Source: an uncultured Marinicella sp.
GTDB lineage: Bacteria; Pseudomonadota; Gammaproteobacteria; Xanthomonadales; Marinicellaceae
Assembly (NCBI GenBank): GCA_938008005.1
Contig: CALLLZ010000321.1
Span: forward strand, 1-6,069
Direction of reading: 5' to 3'
Length of the DNA: 6,069 nt
Positions within the stretch are counted from its first letter, which is position 1; every line of letters starts with the position of its first letter. Shown here in pieces: positions 5,550 through 6,069 of this stretch. The translations under genes and the position numbers were made by a program. Below the pieces are notes generated by a model. It was not told the DNA's origin. It saw only the letters and a program-made list of their open reading frames with translations, and did no database searches.

Positions 5550-6069
5550 ATGAAATATACAGCACTAATCCTAAGCCTAATTGGCTTTGCATTAATAGAA
5601 AACGCACACGCACAAATGAAAGGTGATACCTATCATTTGCCTGCCATTGATATCACAGCTGAAAAAAATAAAGCCATTTCAGATAAAAATGTGCCTTTGA
5701 AGTACGCGGTGAATACGGCAATTAAAGAAATTTATCACACTAAAAGTAACAGTCAATCGGGTCATTGGACGCTCATGTTTGATGGCAGCTGGGAGTATAA
5801 CCTACGTCTGTCAGCAGAAAATGCCACCAGTTTGAATGTGGGTATGAAATCGTTTTTTTTACCGCCATCTGCTGAACTTTGGGTGTCGACAGATGATGAA
5901 AGCACAAAACGTGGCCCTTATGATGGTAGTCATAATAAAAAACATGGTTTTTTCTGGGTCGGTGACGTACCGGCTGACCATTTGAATATTCGTATTTCTG
6001 TCAGCGACAAAGAAAAAGAATACCTGTCTTTCAAAGTTAAAAATGTCACCAGAGGCTTTCACCGATATT
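5550..6069 (+). CDS. Secreted protein, N-terminal part of a probable lysyl-endopeptidase/trypsin-like serine peptidase, 3'-partial
   Basis: The open frame runs off the window with 173 codons visible. The N-terminus is a clear signal peptide: MKY, a hydrophobic core TALILSLIGFALI, and a likely cleavage after AHA at residue 21. The following region resembles the pre-catalytic part of lysyl-endopeptidase-like secreted serine peptidases: HWTLMFDGSWEYNLRLSAENA, SLNVGMKSFFLPPSAELWVS, RGPYDGSHNKKHGFFWVGDV, and a closing VKNVTRGFHRY. In such proteins this beta-rich segment precedes a trypsin-fold catalytic domain, which would lie beyond the window, so no catalytic residue is visible and the peptidase assignment is inference. 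ATG at 5550 is chosen for AGGTGA upstream; GTG at 5541, three codons earlier in frame, is an alternative. The gene follows the SPOR gene by 70 bases that carry a repeat array and candidate -10, suggesting its own regulated promoter. Confidence 0.72.
   Translation, partial: MKYTALILSLIGFALIENAHAQMKGDTYHLPAIDITAEKNKAISDKNVPLKYAVNTAIKEIYHTKSNSQSGHWTLMFDGSWEYNLRLSAENATSLNVGMKSFFLPPSAELWVSTDDESTKRGPYDGSHNKKHGFFWVGDVPADHLNIRISVSDKEKEYLSFKVKNVTRGFHRY

Overview
The window reads as chromosomal DNA of an AT-rich gammaproteobacterium. The ArfB-like and ArgS-like proteins resemble gammaproteobacterial versions, and argS is followed directly by an FtsN-like SPOR gene, an arrangement known from this class (Pseudomonas, for example). 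The first protein ends in a short FADSFE-type motif that I recall from secreted proteins of Marinicella and xanthomonad-related bacteria. That genus-level hint is weak. All genes lie on the + strand. No tRNA, rRNA, CRISPR, insertion sequence or phage gene is visible.

Layout: (1) 1-999, the 3' part of a secreted alpha/beta hydrolase with an Ig-like domain. (2) 1039-1458, arfB, a ribosome-rescue peptidyl-tRNA hydrolase. (3) 1673-2149, a membrane-anchored DM13-domain protein with a good ribosome binding site. (4) 2154-2755, a glutathione S-transferase gene only 4 bases downstream, broken by an in-frame TGA and two single-base shifts, both at homopolymers. (5) 2756-3074, about 320 bases without a convincing gene, ending in a probable argS promoter with a 19-bp palindrome on its -10 region. 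(6) 3075-4892, argS, with an unusual 20-residue C-terminal tail. (7) 4889-5479, a SPOR-domain FtsN-like protein overlapping argS by 4 bases. (8) 5480-5549, a short gap made almost entirely of a 9-base motif repeated every 14-15 bases. (9) 5550 to the window end, the signal peptide and N-terminal region of a secreted protein resembling the pro-region of lysyl-endopeptidase/trypsin-like serine peptidases.

The genes do not form one pathway. argS and the SPOR gene form a coupled housekeeping pair for translation and cell division. The hydrolase and the presumed peptidase are secreted degradative enzymes, and arfB is a stand-alone translation quality-control gene. DM13 plus the GST look like a former two-gene unit, possibly redox or stress related, whose second member has decayed. 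I see no strong evidence for a wholly new system. The most unusual signals are the regularly spaced repeat array before the peptidase-like gene, the layered GST pseudogene, the palindrome at the argS promoter and the argS tail.
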